A DNA stretch of 64,000 nucleotides, from contig CAYOJJ010000002.1 in assembly GCA_964404255.1 (NCBI GenBank), positions 1-64,000 on the forward strand, read 5' to 3'. The DNA comes from JAFDZW01 sp964404255. GTDB lineage: Bacteria; Bacteroidota; Ignavibacteria; Palsa-1295. Position numbers and translations under genes: made by a program. Shown here piece after piece: positions 16,215-24,701 of this stretch. Positions within the stretch are counted from its first letter, which is position 1. Each line of letters starts with the position of its first letter. The notes beneath the pieces were generated by a model. The model was not told the origin of the DNA, searched no databases, and was given only the letters and a program-made list of their open reading frames with translations.

Positions 16215-17669
16215 TTGAAACGCTATCAGAGTGTCCTTCTTTTTATAGGATTATATATACTGGGGATACTGGTATATATGCATGGATTAACAGCCTCCTA
16301 CTATTACGATGATTTCCTACGGGTTTTTACCAATCCTCATGAGGCTATCTGGCAGGGGTTTATAAAGGCCAATTACCTTGATAAATTCTACCGGCCGCTG
16401 GAAACGATGGTAATGGCAGCGGTACAGATCGCCTGGGGAAGAAGTACCCTTGCGATCCATCTCCTCAATATACTTCTTCATACCTGCACGGCCTATCTGG
16501 TATTCCATGTATTGCGGCGGTGGAAGGCTTCTATCCTCGTAAGCGGTATTGCAGCAGTTATTACTATAATTTCGCAATTAAGCGCAGCGGCGATCGTGGG
16601 CAACGATACACAATCCCAACTTACGGCATCGCTGTGTGCGGCCCTTTCCTTATGGCTATTTTATCGATTTCATGAAGAAGGCGAGCAGCGCCATTGGCGC
16701 TACTATACCAGTATCGTACTTTTTTTTCTTGCCCTGATCTCCAAAGAGACGAGCGCGGGGCTGGTATTAAGCATTTCGATATTGGTCGCCACACTCTACC
16801 GGTTGGATAAAAACAAACAAGGCAGTTGGATGAAGATCATCGGCCGGCTCGTTCCTTATGGAGTAATGGGCCTCGTCTATGTTGTTCTGCGGTTCAATTC
16901 CGGAGCCGCTGCTCCTCAATATGGAACCGAGAATTATACATTTCATATCGGGGCGAATATCGTTCAAAATATCGGTTTGCTTTTTGCGCAATCCATTCTG
17001 CCGGTCTCGAGTATAAGCATGGCAAAAGTGGTTCGCCAGCATGATCTCTTAGCACTCGCGGCTATCGGCATAGGTATGCTGGCAGTACTTTGGATATATA
17101 TTATAGGGTTGCGCCGTCAGCCATGGCGTATCGTCCTTATGTTATGCCTGTTTATATTCTGCAGTTGGATACCGACGCTTCTTCTCAACCATATCAATGA
17201 GCCTTATGCCTATAATGCATTGCCCTTTATCGGAGTACTGTTCGGTCTGGCTCTGCAAACAATAGAACGGTATTCAGCCAAAGCACGCATGGTGTATGCT
17301 ATACTACTCGCCGCATTTATTGCCGGAAATATAGCGGGTGTAATTCAAAAATCGGAAGCAATGGCAAAGCAGGGAGAACGGGCGGATGCACTGCTTCCTC
17401 AGGTGATCGAGCTTGCTCGTCACCAGCCACCTTCCGCTACAGTCTATCTTGTCGATCCAAGGGATTCCGAATTTAAGTACACCACCTTTTCGCTTGGCGG
17501 CTTTCGGGTCATCGCTTGCGCCGATAGCGTTATTCATTATTATTCCGGCAGGTCCGATGTCGGGATAGAAATTATTCAAGATACTCTTGTCCCAGTCATT
17601 GGCAATGGTCCATCCCATTCTTTCTATACGTACGATCCCACTACCTTAAAAGTCGTAGCCCACCACTAA
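16215..17669 (+). CDS. Polytopic GT-C-type glycosyltransferase-like membrane protein (copy 2)
   Basis: A 484-aa paralogue of the gene at 14338. The same landmarks appear in the same order: YYYDDFLRVF in the first periplasmic loop, FYRPLETMVMAAVQ, GNDTQSQ, LALISKETSAG and a matching set of about ten transmembrane segments. The start is a TTG. The TTG at 16215 has AAGG seven bases upstream, while a TTG at 16209 would overlap that site. The pair looks like a local duplication with divergence. A small hairpin at 17671-17688 (CCGGA/TCCGG) follows with a short T run and may be a weak terminator. Confidence 0.75.
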   Translation: MKRYQSVLLFIGLYILGILVYMHGLTASYYYDDFLRVFTNPHEAIWQGFIKANYLDKFYRPLETMVMAAVQIAWGRSTLAIHLLNILLHTCTAYLVFHVLRRWKASILVSGIAAVITIISQLSAAAIVGNDTQSQLTASLCAALSLWLFYRFHEEGEQRHWRYYTSIVLFFLALISKETSAGLVLSISILVATLYRLDKNKQGSWMKIIGRLVPYGVMGLVYVVLRFNSGAAAPQYGTENYTFHIGANIVQNIGLLFAQSILPVSSISMAKVVRQHDLLALAAIGIGMLAVLWIYIIGLRRQPWRIVLMLCLFIFCSWIPTLLLNHINEPYAYNALPFIGVLFGLALQTIERYSAKARMVYAILLAAFIAGNIAGVIQKSEAMAKQGERADALLPQVIELARHQPPSATVYLVDPRDSEFKYTTFSLGGFRVIACADSVIHYYSGRSDVGIEIIQDTLVPVIGNGPSHSFYTYDPTTLKVVAHH

Positions 17670-17756
17670 GCCGGATTTATTGCTCCGGTAACAACTTTTT
17701 CATATATTTAAAGTCTCTCTAATAAGCACCCATATTTACTTTTTTAATTTACAACT

Positions 17757-18527
17757 ATGCCTACAATGACGACCTATGCGCCCGGCAATTTCTGCTGGTG
17801 CGAATTGGCAACCTCCGATCAGGCTGCCGCAAAAGACTTTTATTCTAAGGTGTTCGGCTGGACAGCTAACGATCAGCCAATGGGCCCCGACCAATTTTAT
17901 ACCATGCTTGAGATCGGCGGCCAGTCTGTCGGCGCTCTCTATGGTATGGATAAAGATCAGATGGCTCGTGGCATTCCCCCTCATTGGAACGTCTATATTT
18001 CCGTTGCCAGCGCCGATGAATCGACCGCTAAAGCGAAATCGCTTGGCGCTACTGTATTGATGGATCCATTCGATGTCATGGATGTAGGCCGTATGTCTAT
18101 CATCCAGGACCCGACGGGTGCTATGGTGTGCTTATGGCAGGCAGCTAAACATCCCGGGGCAGCCTTGGTTGGCGATCTCGGTGCGTTCTGCTGGTGGGAG
18201 CTTAATACCCATGATGTCGAAGGCGCAAAGAAATTTTATACCAGTCTCTTCGGCTGGGAGACCGGCGGGGATCCGAATTATACCGAATGGAAGAATGGTG
18301 GTACCTCGATCGGTGGTATGATGCAGATTCAGCCGGATTGGGGTAATGTACCTCCGAACTGGATGTCCTATATCTGCGTCAACGATGCCGATGCTACTGC
18401 TGCGAAGATCAAAGAACTTGGCGGGCAGGTAATGATGGGGCCCCAGGATATTCCGAATATGGGTCGTTTCGCTGTCTGCATGGACCCGCAGCATGCAGCC
18501 TTTGCGATCTATCAGCCGAAGCGGTAA
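17757..18527 (+). CDS. Two-domain VOC family protein
   Basis: A 256-aa protein made of two tandem VOC modules that begin alike: GNFCWCELATSDQAAAKDFYSKVFGWT (residues about 10-36) and GAFCWWELNTHDVEGAKKFYTSLFGWE (about 142-168). Each ends with a GRFAV/GRMSI-type segment (MGRFAVCMDPQHAAFAIYQ, VGRMSIIQDPTGAMVCLWQ). This is the architecture of the CFP-30/27 kDa antigen-like VOC family, often described as putative glyoxylases. Substrate unknown. It is followed by a terminator shared with the convergent polymerase gene. Confidence 0.88.
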   Translation: MPTMTTYAPGNFCWCELATSDQAAAKDFYSKVFGWTANDQPMGPDQFYTMLEIGGQSVGALYGMDKDQMARGIPPHWNVYISVASADESTAKAKSLGATVLMDPFDVMDVGRMSIIQDPTGAMVCLWQAAKHPGAALVGDLGAFCWWELNTHDVEGAKKFYTSLFGWETGGDPNYTEWKNGGTSIGGMMQIQPDWGNVPPNWMSYICVNDADATAAKIKELGGQVMMGPQDIPNMGRFAVCMDPQHAAFAIYQPKR

Positions 18528-18546
18528 TAACTCGTTTATACTTATT

Positions 18547-18585
18547 AAGCGATCCCTACCTTATGGTTGGGGGTCGCTTTTTATT
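18547..18585 (+). terminator. Terminator between convergent genes
   Basis: Stem AAGCGATCCC against GGGTCGCTT (one bulge) at 18547-18555 and 18571-18579, then TTTATTTT. The T run touches the stop codon of the minus-strand polymerase gene. The A-rich left side is short, so termination is best in the plus direction. Confidence 0.8.
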
Positions 18586-19974
18586 TTATGCCGCTGCTTT
18601 CATGATCCGATCGACGACCTGCTTGCCAAGCGCCCGTGATTGCATCGCCGGCACCAGAGTGTGCTGCTTATCTTTCGGGTTTGCCTTAGGTGTTACGGCA
18701 TTAGTAGTCTTGAATCTTGTACGATCTTTCGGATCGAGATAGACAGGAGTAGTAAGGGAGAGATGTTCCTGTTTCGACCTCCACGCATGTTCGGTGCCTT
18801 GAGCAGCGATAGTGAGTAAATTATTCTCCCGGTATTTTTCATTGAGCTTATCGAGCGTATCCATGACGGCCATATGACGGCGAAGGGTATTCTCGCTATG
18901 CTCGAAGGATAGCTGGCGGTCGCTGGCCGGCGAAAGATTGGTAAGGATGACGCCCAGCTTTTGATATTTATATCCGGCCTTGAAGATGCGATCCAGCAGT
19001 TCGTGAATGCGGGAAATAAGATCGGGAGTGTAATCGGTCGGTTGTTCGAAAGAATCGCTGAGCGAATTCGAATACTTGGGGTCGTTATTAAAGCGATTGG
19101 TGTGAATAAAGACGCCGACTGTACCGGCAACTAATTTATGTGCGCGTAAAGATTCTGCGGCCATGCTGGCAAAGAAGGCCGCCGCTTCTTTCAATTCGTT
19201 ACAGGTTGTAAGATATTTACCGAAGGAGCGTGAGCGCATGATCTGCTTCGGGGCACGGAAACTTGGTTCAACGGGAATACAACTCTTACCACGCAGCTCC
19301 CAGGCCATCTTCAGTCCGTTGATCGTGAGATTATTCAGTATCCATTGATCCGGTTTGGCGAGTAATTCACCTACGGTTGTAATACCATTGCGATGCAGAA
19401 AGGCTTCATATTGGCGGCCAACGCCCCAGATATCGCGCACCGGAAGATTCGGAAAATAATTATCGCGGGCATCGTCGGCCGTAAGTTTTAATATCCCTTC
19501 CGATAGTTTTGATTTTTTAACGATTTCGGAAGCGACCTTCGCCAGTGTTTTGCTTTCTGCAATACCAATGGAAATGGGAATACCGATCGTAGTATCAACC
19601 TCTTTTTTTAATAGCGTAAGATATTCAACCGGCTTTGCCCAGCGAAAACCGTTCATACCGATAAAAGCCTCATCGACGGAATAGACCTCCACCTCCGGCG
19701 CAAACACCTGAATCGTCTTCATCACCGCTTCGGAAATCTGCATATAGTAATTGAAATTGGCGCTAAAGACCCGGACCTTATGCTGCTTAAAGAGATCTTT
19801 ATATTTATAGGCGGCATCGGCCATTTTTACGCCGAGCGCTTTTACCTCATTCGAACGCGATATTACGACGCCATCATTGTTGGAAAGCACGACAACCGGC
19901 TTTCCATTGAGCGAAGGGTCAATTTTCCGCTCGCAGGACACATAGAAATTGTTGCAGTCGATCAATCCTATCAT
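18586..19974 (-). CDS. umuC: Y-family DNA polymerase, UmuC-like (Pol V catalytic subunit)
   Basis: A 462-aa translesion polymerase. The palm begins MIGLIDCNNFYVSCER (catalytic Asp6) and has the second catalytic motif VYSVDEAFI. NNDGVVISRSNEVKALGVKM and the C-terminal beta-clamp/little-finger region (LGVILTNLSPASDRQLSF) are typical of UmuC. Family members work with the RecA-processed UmuD'2. No umuD-like gene is next to it, so it depends on a UmuD elsewhere or acts alone. A 51-codon ORF and a VOC gene lie upstream in the same direction. Inverted repeats at its start codon may be an operator. Confidence 0.93.
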   Translation of the reverse strand: MIGLIDCNNFYVSCERKIDPSLNGKPVVVLSNNDGVVISRSNEVKALGVKMADAAYKYKDLFKQHKVRVFSANFNYYMQISEAVMKTIQVFAPEVEVYSVDEAFIGMNGFRWAKPVEYLTLLKKEVDTTIGIPISIGIAESKTLAKVASEIVKKSKLSEGILKLTADDARDNYFPNLPVRDIWGVGRQYEAFLHRNGITTVGELLAKPDQWILNNLTINGLKMAWELRGKSCIPVEPSFRAPKQIMRSRSFGKYLTTCNELKEAAAFFASMAAESLRAHKLVAGTVGVFIHTNRFNNDPKYSNSLSDSFEQPTDYTPDLISRIHELLDRIFKAGYKYQKLGVILTNLSPASDRQLSFEHSENTLRRHMAVMDTLDKLNEKYRENNLLTIAAQGTEHAWRSKQEHLSLTTPVYLDPKDRTRFKTTNAVTPKANPKDKQHTLVPAMQSRALGKQVVDRIMKAAA

Positions 19975-20023
19975 AGGTGCCTATAATAATACCATCGCTA
20001 TTAAATAACCAATGGGCACCTAT
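19973..20023. promoter_or_regulatory. Inverted repeats at the umuC start (possible operator)
   Basis: ATAGGTGCC (19973-19981) is repeated in inverse form as GGCACCTAT (20015-20023), 33 bases further. The first copy is itself part of a 12-bp palindrome, ATAGGTGCCTAT (19973-19984), which overlaps the umuC start codon. The second overlaps the stop codon of the upstream small ORF. Repeated half-sites at this place suggest repressor binding, possibly SOS control, but the motif is not a LexA box I can name. Confidence 0.35.
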
Positions 20024-20178
20024 TACCAAGTTCCTCCACAATTAGGGCGCATCCAGCTCATATTAATGATCTTCACCCATTCATCGATCGTCTTGCCGGA
20101 TTGGCGTTCGATGTTTCGCATTCCGGAGGTAGCATAGGAAATGCTCGGGTGCGGGCTATAAGGGTTTGCTACGCCCAT
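20023..20178 (-). CDS. Short DUF4287-like protein or gene remnant
   Basis: A 51-codon ORF starting MGVANPYSPHPSISYATSG and containing NIERQSGKTIDEWVKIIN. That segment resembles the N-terminal motif of the DUF4287 family (an 'IE-x-x-TGK-x-x-x-x-W/F' pattern). The usual DUF4287 domain is longer, and after WVKIIN this one ends in MSWMRPNCGGTW. It starts 12 bases after the stop of the VOC gene and ends 48 bases before umuC, which suits an operon. It may be a real short protein or a truncated copy. Confidence 0.4.
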   Translation of the reverse strand: MGVANPYSPHPSISYATSGMRNIERQSGKTIDEWVKIINMSWMRPNCGGTW

Positions 20179-20189
20179 AGCTTTGAAAT

Positions 20190-20561
20190 TTACTCCGCCT
20201 TGAAGTCCGGATTTTCTATAATGCCGAATACATTTCCGAAAGGATCGAAGACCGTTGCAACGATAATATTACCACCGACATTGTTCGGCGCACTTTGGGA
20301 TGTTGCTCCGCAGGATAATAAAAAATCATAGGCGTCTTGAGCGTTCTTAACACCCCAGTACGTCTCTGAGGAATTACCGATCTTCAGTTCGCAATCATCG
20401 GCCGGTTGCAACCCCAACTCATACCCGCCGACATTAAAGCCCACATAGAACGGCTCATTAAAATAGGGAGGAGCACCCAGAACCTTAGTGTACCACTCGG
20501 TAGCGGCCTTAAGATCTTCGACCCAATAAATCAGTGTACGTAATCCCTGAAAGTGCTTCAT
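20190..20561 (-). CDS. VOC family protein
   Basis: A 123-aa single VOC domain: LRTLIYWVEDLKAATEWYTKVLG at the start, a conserved middle strand YVGFNVGGYELGLQP, and VFDPFGNVFGIIENP at the end with the usual metal-ligand Glu. The Met at 20561 was chosen; a longer reading adds 15 residues that do not fit the fold. It has a promoter element at 20611-20618 and heads a possible operon with the small ORF and umuC. Confidence 0.85.
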   Translation of the reverse strand: MKHFQGLRTLIYWVEDLKAATEWYTKVLGAPPYFNEPFYVGFNVGGYELGLQPADDCELKIGNSSETYWGVKNAQDAYDFLLSCGATSQSAPNNVGGNIIVATVFDPFGNVFGIIENPDFKAE

Positions 20562-20610
20562 ACCCGGATAAAGATAATCGTATACTAACGTGCATTCGGA
20601 TACCAAATTC

Positions 20611-20618
20611 CAAAAATA
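20611..20618 (-). promoter_or_regulatory. -7 promoter element of the VOC-umuC block
   Basis: CAAAAATA on the plus strand is TATTTTTG on the minus strand, an exact TAnnTTTG. It would give a leader of about 45 nt before the start at 20561. Confidence 0.5.
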
Positions 20619-20684
20619 AACCCCTCAAAGCAGTAATATACCATGAGGGGTTTCCCTTTTTACCCAGTGAGAATATTGCTATTC

Positions 20685-22556
20685 TCATGTCTCCTCTTTC
20701 TTTCTGGACCAAAGATCTTTAAATTTTATACGAGCATGATCCTCGTAATTTTCTGCGAGCCGGCGCTTATGGGCAGCCAGAAGATCGCTTCTGGTAATAA
20801 TACCGATAAGCCGCGGCGGATGTTGCCCATCGAGCACCGGTAAGCGGCCGACATCATGATTAACCATGTGATCGGCAGCTTCACGAAGCGTGCGGTCGTC
20901 ATAAATACAGACGGGGGTACGATGTATAAGATCGCGGAGAATGGCTGTATCGGAATATTCCTGGGAAGCAATATCACGGCGGGTGATGACGCCGAGAATA
21001 AGATCGCCATCCATGACCGGATAGCCCTGATGAGAAGAACCTTCTGCCGAAGAATCGATCCAACGACGAATTTCGCCAAGTGTAGCCGAAGCAGAAATAG
21101 TAATGGGCAGCTGTAAGTGCAGATCGCGAACGAGAATCTGATCGAGAAAATCGGCTTTATATTCACTCGGTACTTTTACTCCCCGTCGAACGATCTTCTC
21201 CGTCATTAAGGTATTCTTCATCAACAGGCTTGAAACCAGATAGGCGGCCGAACATCCGCCGATAAGAGGCAGTAAGCCGGTTGGCTGCATCGTCGTTTCA
21301 AAGACCATAACGACGGAGGTCAGCAGGGCACGTGTTGCGCCGGTAAACATAGCCGCCATACCGACAAGTGCTGCCATGCGGGGATCAAGACCAGCCGAGG
21401 GAAGAATAGCCATGATCAAAGCGGCTAATACAGCGCCAAGGCCGCTGCCGATCGTAAAGAGCGGTGCCATCGTCCCACCCGAAGTACCGCTGCCAAGGGA
21501 AATGGCCCAGGAAATAAATTTAACCAAACATAAGACAAAAATTACTTTAGTGCTTAAGTTATGAGAAAGAATATCGGTAATGTTATTATAACCGACACCA
21601 AGCGTTCTCGGGACAAAATATCCGCAGATACCAACAGCAATGGCTCCGATCGCTGGCCACCACATCCAATGGATCTTATGAAGACGCTCGAAAGCATCTT
21701 CTATAAAATAGACCGATTTCGATACGAAGACCGATGCCAGGCCGACGAGGGCACCCAATACAATATATAAGACTAGCGCCCACGAACTTGGCTCGGCAAT
21801 AGGCTGCATGGCCCATACGGCGCCCACTCCATCGAAGATGATCTTTCCGCCCGCGGCCGTTACAGCAGCAAGAGCAACCGGTATAATAGAACGCGCCCTG
21901 AATTCGAAGAGTAATAATTCTATCGATAAAAGGATAGCAGCGATCGGCGTGCCGAAGATCGCCGTCATACCTGCAGCGGCACCGGCTGTCAGTAAAATTT
22001 TTCGTTCATTCGGCGTAACGGTAGAAATCTGGCCGAATACCGAGCCCAGGGCGCCGCCAGTTGCAATGATCGGGCCTTCGGCTCCGAACGGACCGCCGGT
22101 ACCGATGGCAATGGCCGAAGAAAGGGGTTTTAAAAAGGTGAGCCAGGGATGAATGCGGCTTTGATTGGTGAGCACCTGCTCCATCGCTTCGGGAATTCCA
22201 TGGCCGCGAATAGCACTCGAACCATAGCGCGCCATAACACCGACAACAAGCCCGCCGATGACCGGTACCACCAATACACCTAAGCCGAGAGTGTTTTCGG
22301 CAGGAGAGTGTGCTATAAACGAGAACTGGCCGTAAAAAGCGATATTAGTACAGAGGGCAATAAGATACTGAAGCCCTTGCGCAATAAAGACGGCAATGAC
22401 CGCCAGCAACATACAGGCTGCGGTTAGCAGAAGCGAACGATTGGTAAAAGAAGATTCCTGCTGAGGAACGTGTATAGAGGCTAATGCCGCTCCCATTGAA
22501 GGAGCAATTGGTAATCCATTAGTTGTCGATGATTGGTGTAGTTCGCTTTGATCCAT
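20685..22556 (-). CDS. ClC-family chloride channel/antiporter with C-terminal CBS pair
   Basis: A 623-aa membrane protein. The ClC signature segments are present: GHGIPEAM, the gating-glutamate loop GPFGAEGP, and GSGTSGGTMAPLFTIGSGLG. About ten helices precede a cytosolic domain with two CBS motifs (from about residue 470 and 545, the latter with VGRLPVLDG). The retained Glu in GAEGP is known to be needed for H+ coupling or gating; whether this is a channel or a Cl-/H+ antiporter cannot be read. The start at 22556 overlaps the 3' end of the MarR gene by 38 bases; a later ATG at 22496 would avoid overlap. It is probably co-transcribed with that regulator. Confidence 0.92.
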   Translation of the reverse strand: MDQSELHQSSTTNGLPIAPSMGAALASIHVPQQESSFTNRSLLLTAACMLLAVIAVFIAQGLQYLIALCTNIAFYGQFSFIAHSPAENTLGLGVLVVPVIGGLVVGVMARYGSSAIRGHGIPEAMEQVLTNQSRIHPWLTFLKPLSSAIAIGTGGPFGAEGPIIATGGALGSVFGQISTVTPNERKILLTAGAAAGMTAIFGTPIAAILLSIELLLFEFRARSIIPVALAAVTAAGGKIIFDGVGAVWAMQPIAEPSSWALVLYIVLGALVGLASVFVSKSVYFIEDAFERLHKIHWMWWPAIGAIAVGICGYFVPRTLGVGYNNITDILSHNLSTKVIFVLCLVKFISWAISLGSGTSGGTMAPLFTIGSGLGAVLAALIMAILPSAGLDPRMAALVGMAAMFTGATRALLTSVVMVFETTMQPTGLLPLIGGCSAAYLVSSLLMKNTLMTEKIVRRGVKVPSEYKADFLDQILVRDLHLQLPITISASATLGEIRRWIDSSAEGSSHQGYPVMDGDLILGVITRRDIASQEYSDTAILRDLIHRTPVCIYDDRTLREAADHMVNHDVGRLPVLDGQHPPRLIGIITRSDLLAAHKRRLAENYEDHARIKFKDLWSRKKEET

Positions 22557-23070
22557 TCGTAACGGGTTTAGGTCTCTTCCCCGATTCGATCTCGGTAAAG
22601 AGCATCGGCGCCGGCTTCTTTGTGGATAAATGAGAGAGGTGCAATACTTCGGTAAACAATTTATCAAATTGCTTACGCGACTTTGGCTCCATTTTTTCCA
22701 AGGCTTTAATCAGCCAGTCCTGGCTGGCCTTCGGCGCTTTTTCAAACAGCTTCTTCCCCTTGGCAGTAAGGTAGATCTCTACTTGTCTTGCATCTATTTT
22801 CGAGCGCTTTCTCGCGATCAATTTCTTTTCGACCAGCCGCTGGACGACCACCGAGACAGAGCTCTGGTGAGTCAGCGTACGTTCGGCAAGGTCGTTAAGC
22901 GAAAGACCATCCTCTTCATGCAACTTGCGAAGAACAAAGAGTTGGGCGGCCGATAAGCCAACGGTTCGTTCCGATTCGCGCGATGAAATGCGAAGTGCCT
23001 GCACCAGGCGGCGGATCGAATCAATAATATGACGCGTCTCATCGGAGACGGTATGGGGAAGTTTGCTCAT
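22519..23070 (-). CDS. MarR family transcriptional regulator
   Basis: A 183-aa winged-helix regulator. The helix-turn-helix and wing are clear: LSAAQLFVLRKLHEEDGLSLNDLAERTLTHQSSVSVVVQRLVEKKLIARKRS, with the wing ending DARQVEIYLTAKGKKLF. Met at 23070 was chosen as the start; the upstream 31 codons run through the operator. A Lys-rich tail follows the domain. It precedes the ClC gene with overlap, so it probably controls its own transcript and the ClC gene through the palindrome directly before its start codon. Confidence 0.9.
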   Translation of the reverse strand: MSKLPHTVSDETRHIIDSIRRLVQALRISSRESERTVGLSAAQLFVLRKLHEEDGLSLNDLAERTLTHQSSVSVVVQRLVEKKLIARKRSKIDARQVEIYLTAKGKKLFEKAPKASQDWLIKALEKMEPKSRKQFDKLFTEVLHLSHLSTKKPAPMLFTEIESGKRPKPVTNGSKRTTPIIDN

Positions 23071-23073
23071 GGT

Positions 23074-23093
23074 ATATATGGTCTCCCATATAT
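23074..23093. promoter_or_regulatory. Palindromic operator of the MarR gene
   Basis: ATATATGG (23074-23081), four bases, CCATATAT (23086-23093): a perfect 8-4-8 palindrome three bases upstream of the minus-strand start codon. This size and position fit a MarR dimer site used for autoregulation. The rest of the 260-base gap to trmO shows nothing I can name. Confidence 0.6.
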
Positions 23094-23330
23094 TCCAATA
23101 GAATATACGGAGTTTTGTTACTGATGGTTCCAAATAAAATAATCTATGGATTCCGAGAGGCAAACCGCCGCCTATACCCGTGGTAAGAAGAGTAAGCTAT
23201 AGCGGTATAATAAACAGAAGGCTCGGGGGATGGGTGGGTAGCCTCTATTATTTCTCGTGCCCATAGTGCATAACGTATGGCTAATATACGAAAATTGTAT
23301 TAATTATTATTAAAAAATGTGTTGTAACTA

Positions 23331-24044
23331 CTATTGACGGGAGTAAATTTCGAGAACAGTAATAATATTGTCCTCCATGTTACAAGTAATTCGCCATTGT
23401 TTGTAGGCTAAGGTAAAGTGGCTGCTATCTACCCGTTCAATCCTTTTATAGGGATGAGAGGCTATGTCATAGCGAAGGGAATGCTCAATGTGCTGCCGTA
23501 TGGAAAGAGCGGTGCTATTTCCTACGGCTTCTAAATAGGCAGTGGCTTCTGGCCGATACTCGAAGGCATGCTTTGCTTGCTCCTGCTGGATCTCAGCCGG
23601 GAGCCATCCTGTGGCCGCTTCCGGAACGGCTTCAACGGCAGGTAAATACGGCTTGATATCGAGCAGCGGCGTTTTATCGAGCATATCTGCACCTTCAAAA
23701 AAGAGATTACGCCCACTGATCTCAAGAAGAGTTACCAGTGAAAGACCGAGAGGATTAGGCCGATGAGGAGAGCGCGTAGAAAAGACGCCGCGTTTTACTG
23801 CCGAGCCGCGAGGTGGGAGGACTTTCGGCTTCCAGTTCGAATTGCGATCGAACCAGTAGATCAGCCATAATTTGTCAAAGCCCTCGAGGTCATCGAGGGC
23901 TTGTTCGAAATTCCTGCCCCGATCAAGAATTACTTTGCCGGGAGCAATTATATTTTCAGTGCCGGGCTGGCGCGGCGCTGCATATTTTTCTTTAAATGGA
24001 GTGCGAATGACTCCGATCGGCTGCAGCGTCAGTAGCTCCGGCAT
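23331..24044 (-). CDS. trmO: tRNA (N6-threonylcarbamoyladenosine37-N6)-methyltransferase TrmO
   Basis: A 237-aa protein of the TrmO (TsaA/YaeB) family, which uses S-adenosylmethionine to methylate t6A37 in tRNA-Thr. Conserved blocks: PIGVIRTPFKEKYAAPRQPG at the N-terminus, FDKLWLIYWFDRN, and the signature GVFSTRSPHRPNPLGLSLV. The C-terminal part is the small RNA-recognition-like domain. Four bases separate it from the next minus-strand gene upstream (the redoxin at 24654), suggesting co-transcription with the redoxin and DsbD-alpha genes. Confidence 0.93.
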   Translation of the reverse strand: MPELLTLQPIGVIRTPFKEKYAAPRQPGTENIIAPGKVILDRGRNFEQALDDLEGFDKLWLIYWFDRNSNWKPKVLPPRGSAVKRGVFSTRSPHRPNPLGLSLVTLLEISGRNLFFEGADMLDKTPLLDIKPYLPAVEAVPEAATGWLPAEIQQEQAKHAFEYRPEATAYLEAVGNSTALSIRQHIEHSLRYDIASHPYKRIERVDSSHFTLAYKQWRITCNMEDNIITVLEIYSRQ

Positions 24045-24048
24045 TAGG

Positions 24049-24654
24049 TCAATATTTTACCGAACAGCCATACGGAGCAGTGGCGGTCATAGCAACCGCT
24101 TTATTGGCCATGATCGAATTCAATGCTTCGCGGACATAATTAACGGTCGCTTTTTTACCACCATCGGCCGAACGATCGTCATCGATAGCGCCGGAATATT
24201 TCAATACTCCATCGGAGCCGATAACGAACATGTGCGGTGTAGTTTTGGCACCATAGAGACGGCCGACGGTACGATCTTCATCCATCAGGTTATTTGTCGC
24301 ATTGGATTTCCATTCGCCAAGGATCTCTTTGCTCGCTGCAGCATTGAATGCCTCGGGATGGTCCGGACGGGTGGAGTTGATCGTCAGCCATACAACTCCT
24401 TTCGAGGTTGCTTCTTTTTGGATGGCCTGCATATTACCGGAGCCATACTGTCCTTTTACGAACGGGCAGCCAGGGTTAATCCATTCAAGGACGACGATCT
24501 TTCCCTGGTAGTCGGAAAGCTTAACGGTTTTGCCGTTTAGATCGGTTAAAGCAAAGTCGGGTGCTTTTTCACCGATCGCTGCAATGGGAGTCGGAGTAGA
24601 AAACGAGATCGAAGAAAGTGCCAGCATCAACATGGCGGTCAATAGATATTTCAT
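24049..24654 (-). CDS. Exported redoxin (AhpC/TSA-type thioredoxin-fold protein)
   Basis: A 201-aa protein with signal peptide (MKYLLTAMLMLALSSISFS) and a redoxin domain beginning IGEKAPDFALTDLNGKTVKLSDYQGK. The active-site region reads NPGCPFVKGQYGSG, with one Cys (Cys63) where thioredoxins have CxxC; a second Cys (198) lies four residues from the C-terminus. The fold and TTPHMFVIGSDGVLKYSGAIDDD are typical. The likely role is periplasmic peroxide or thiol handling. Its neighbour upstream, a stand-alone DsbD-alpha domain, could be its electron donor (inference from proximity). Confidence 0.85.
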   Translation of the reverse strand: MKYLLTAMLMLALSSISFSTPTPIAAIGEKAPDFALTDLNGKTVKLSDYQGKIVVLEWINPGCPFVKGQYGSGNMQAIQKEATSKGVVWLTINSTRPDHPEAFNAAASKEILGEWKSNATNNLMDEDRTVGRLYGAKTTPHMFVIGSDGVLKYSGAIDDDRSADGGKKATVNYVREALNSIMANKAVAMTATAPYGCSVKY

Positions 24655-24701
24655 AATAGTATCGGGCTTTGTAGTCCTTAACGACTACGACGTTGTGATA
24701 A

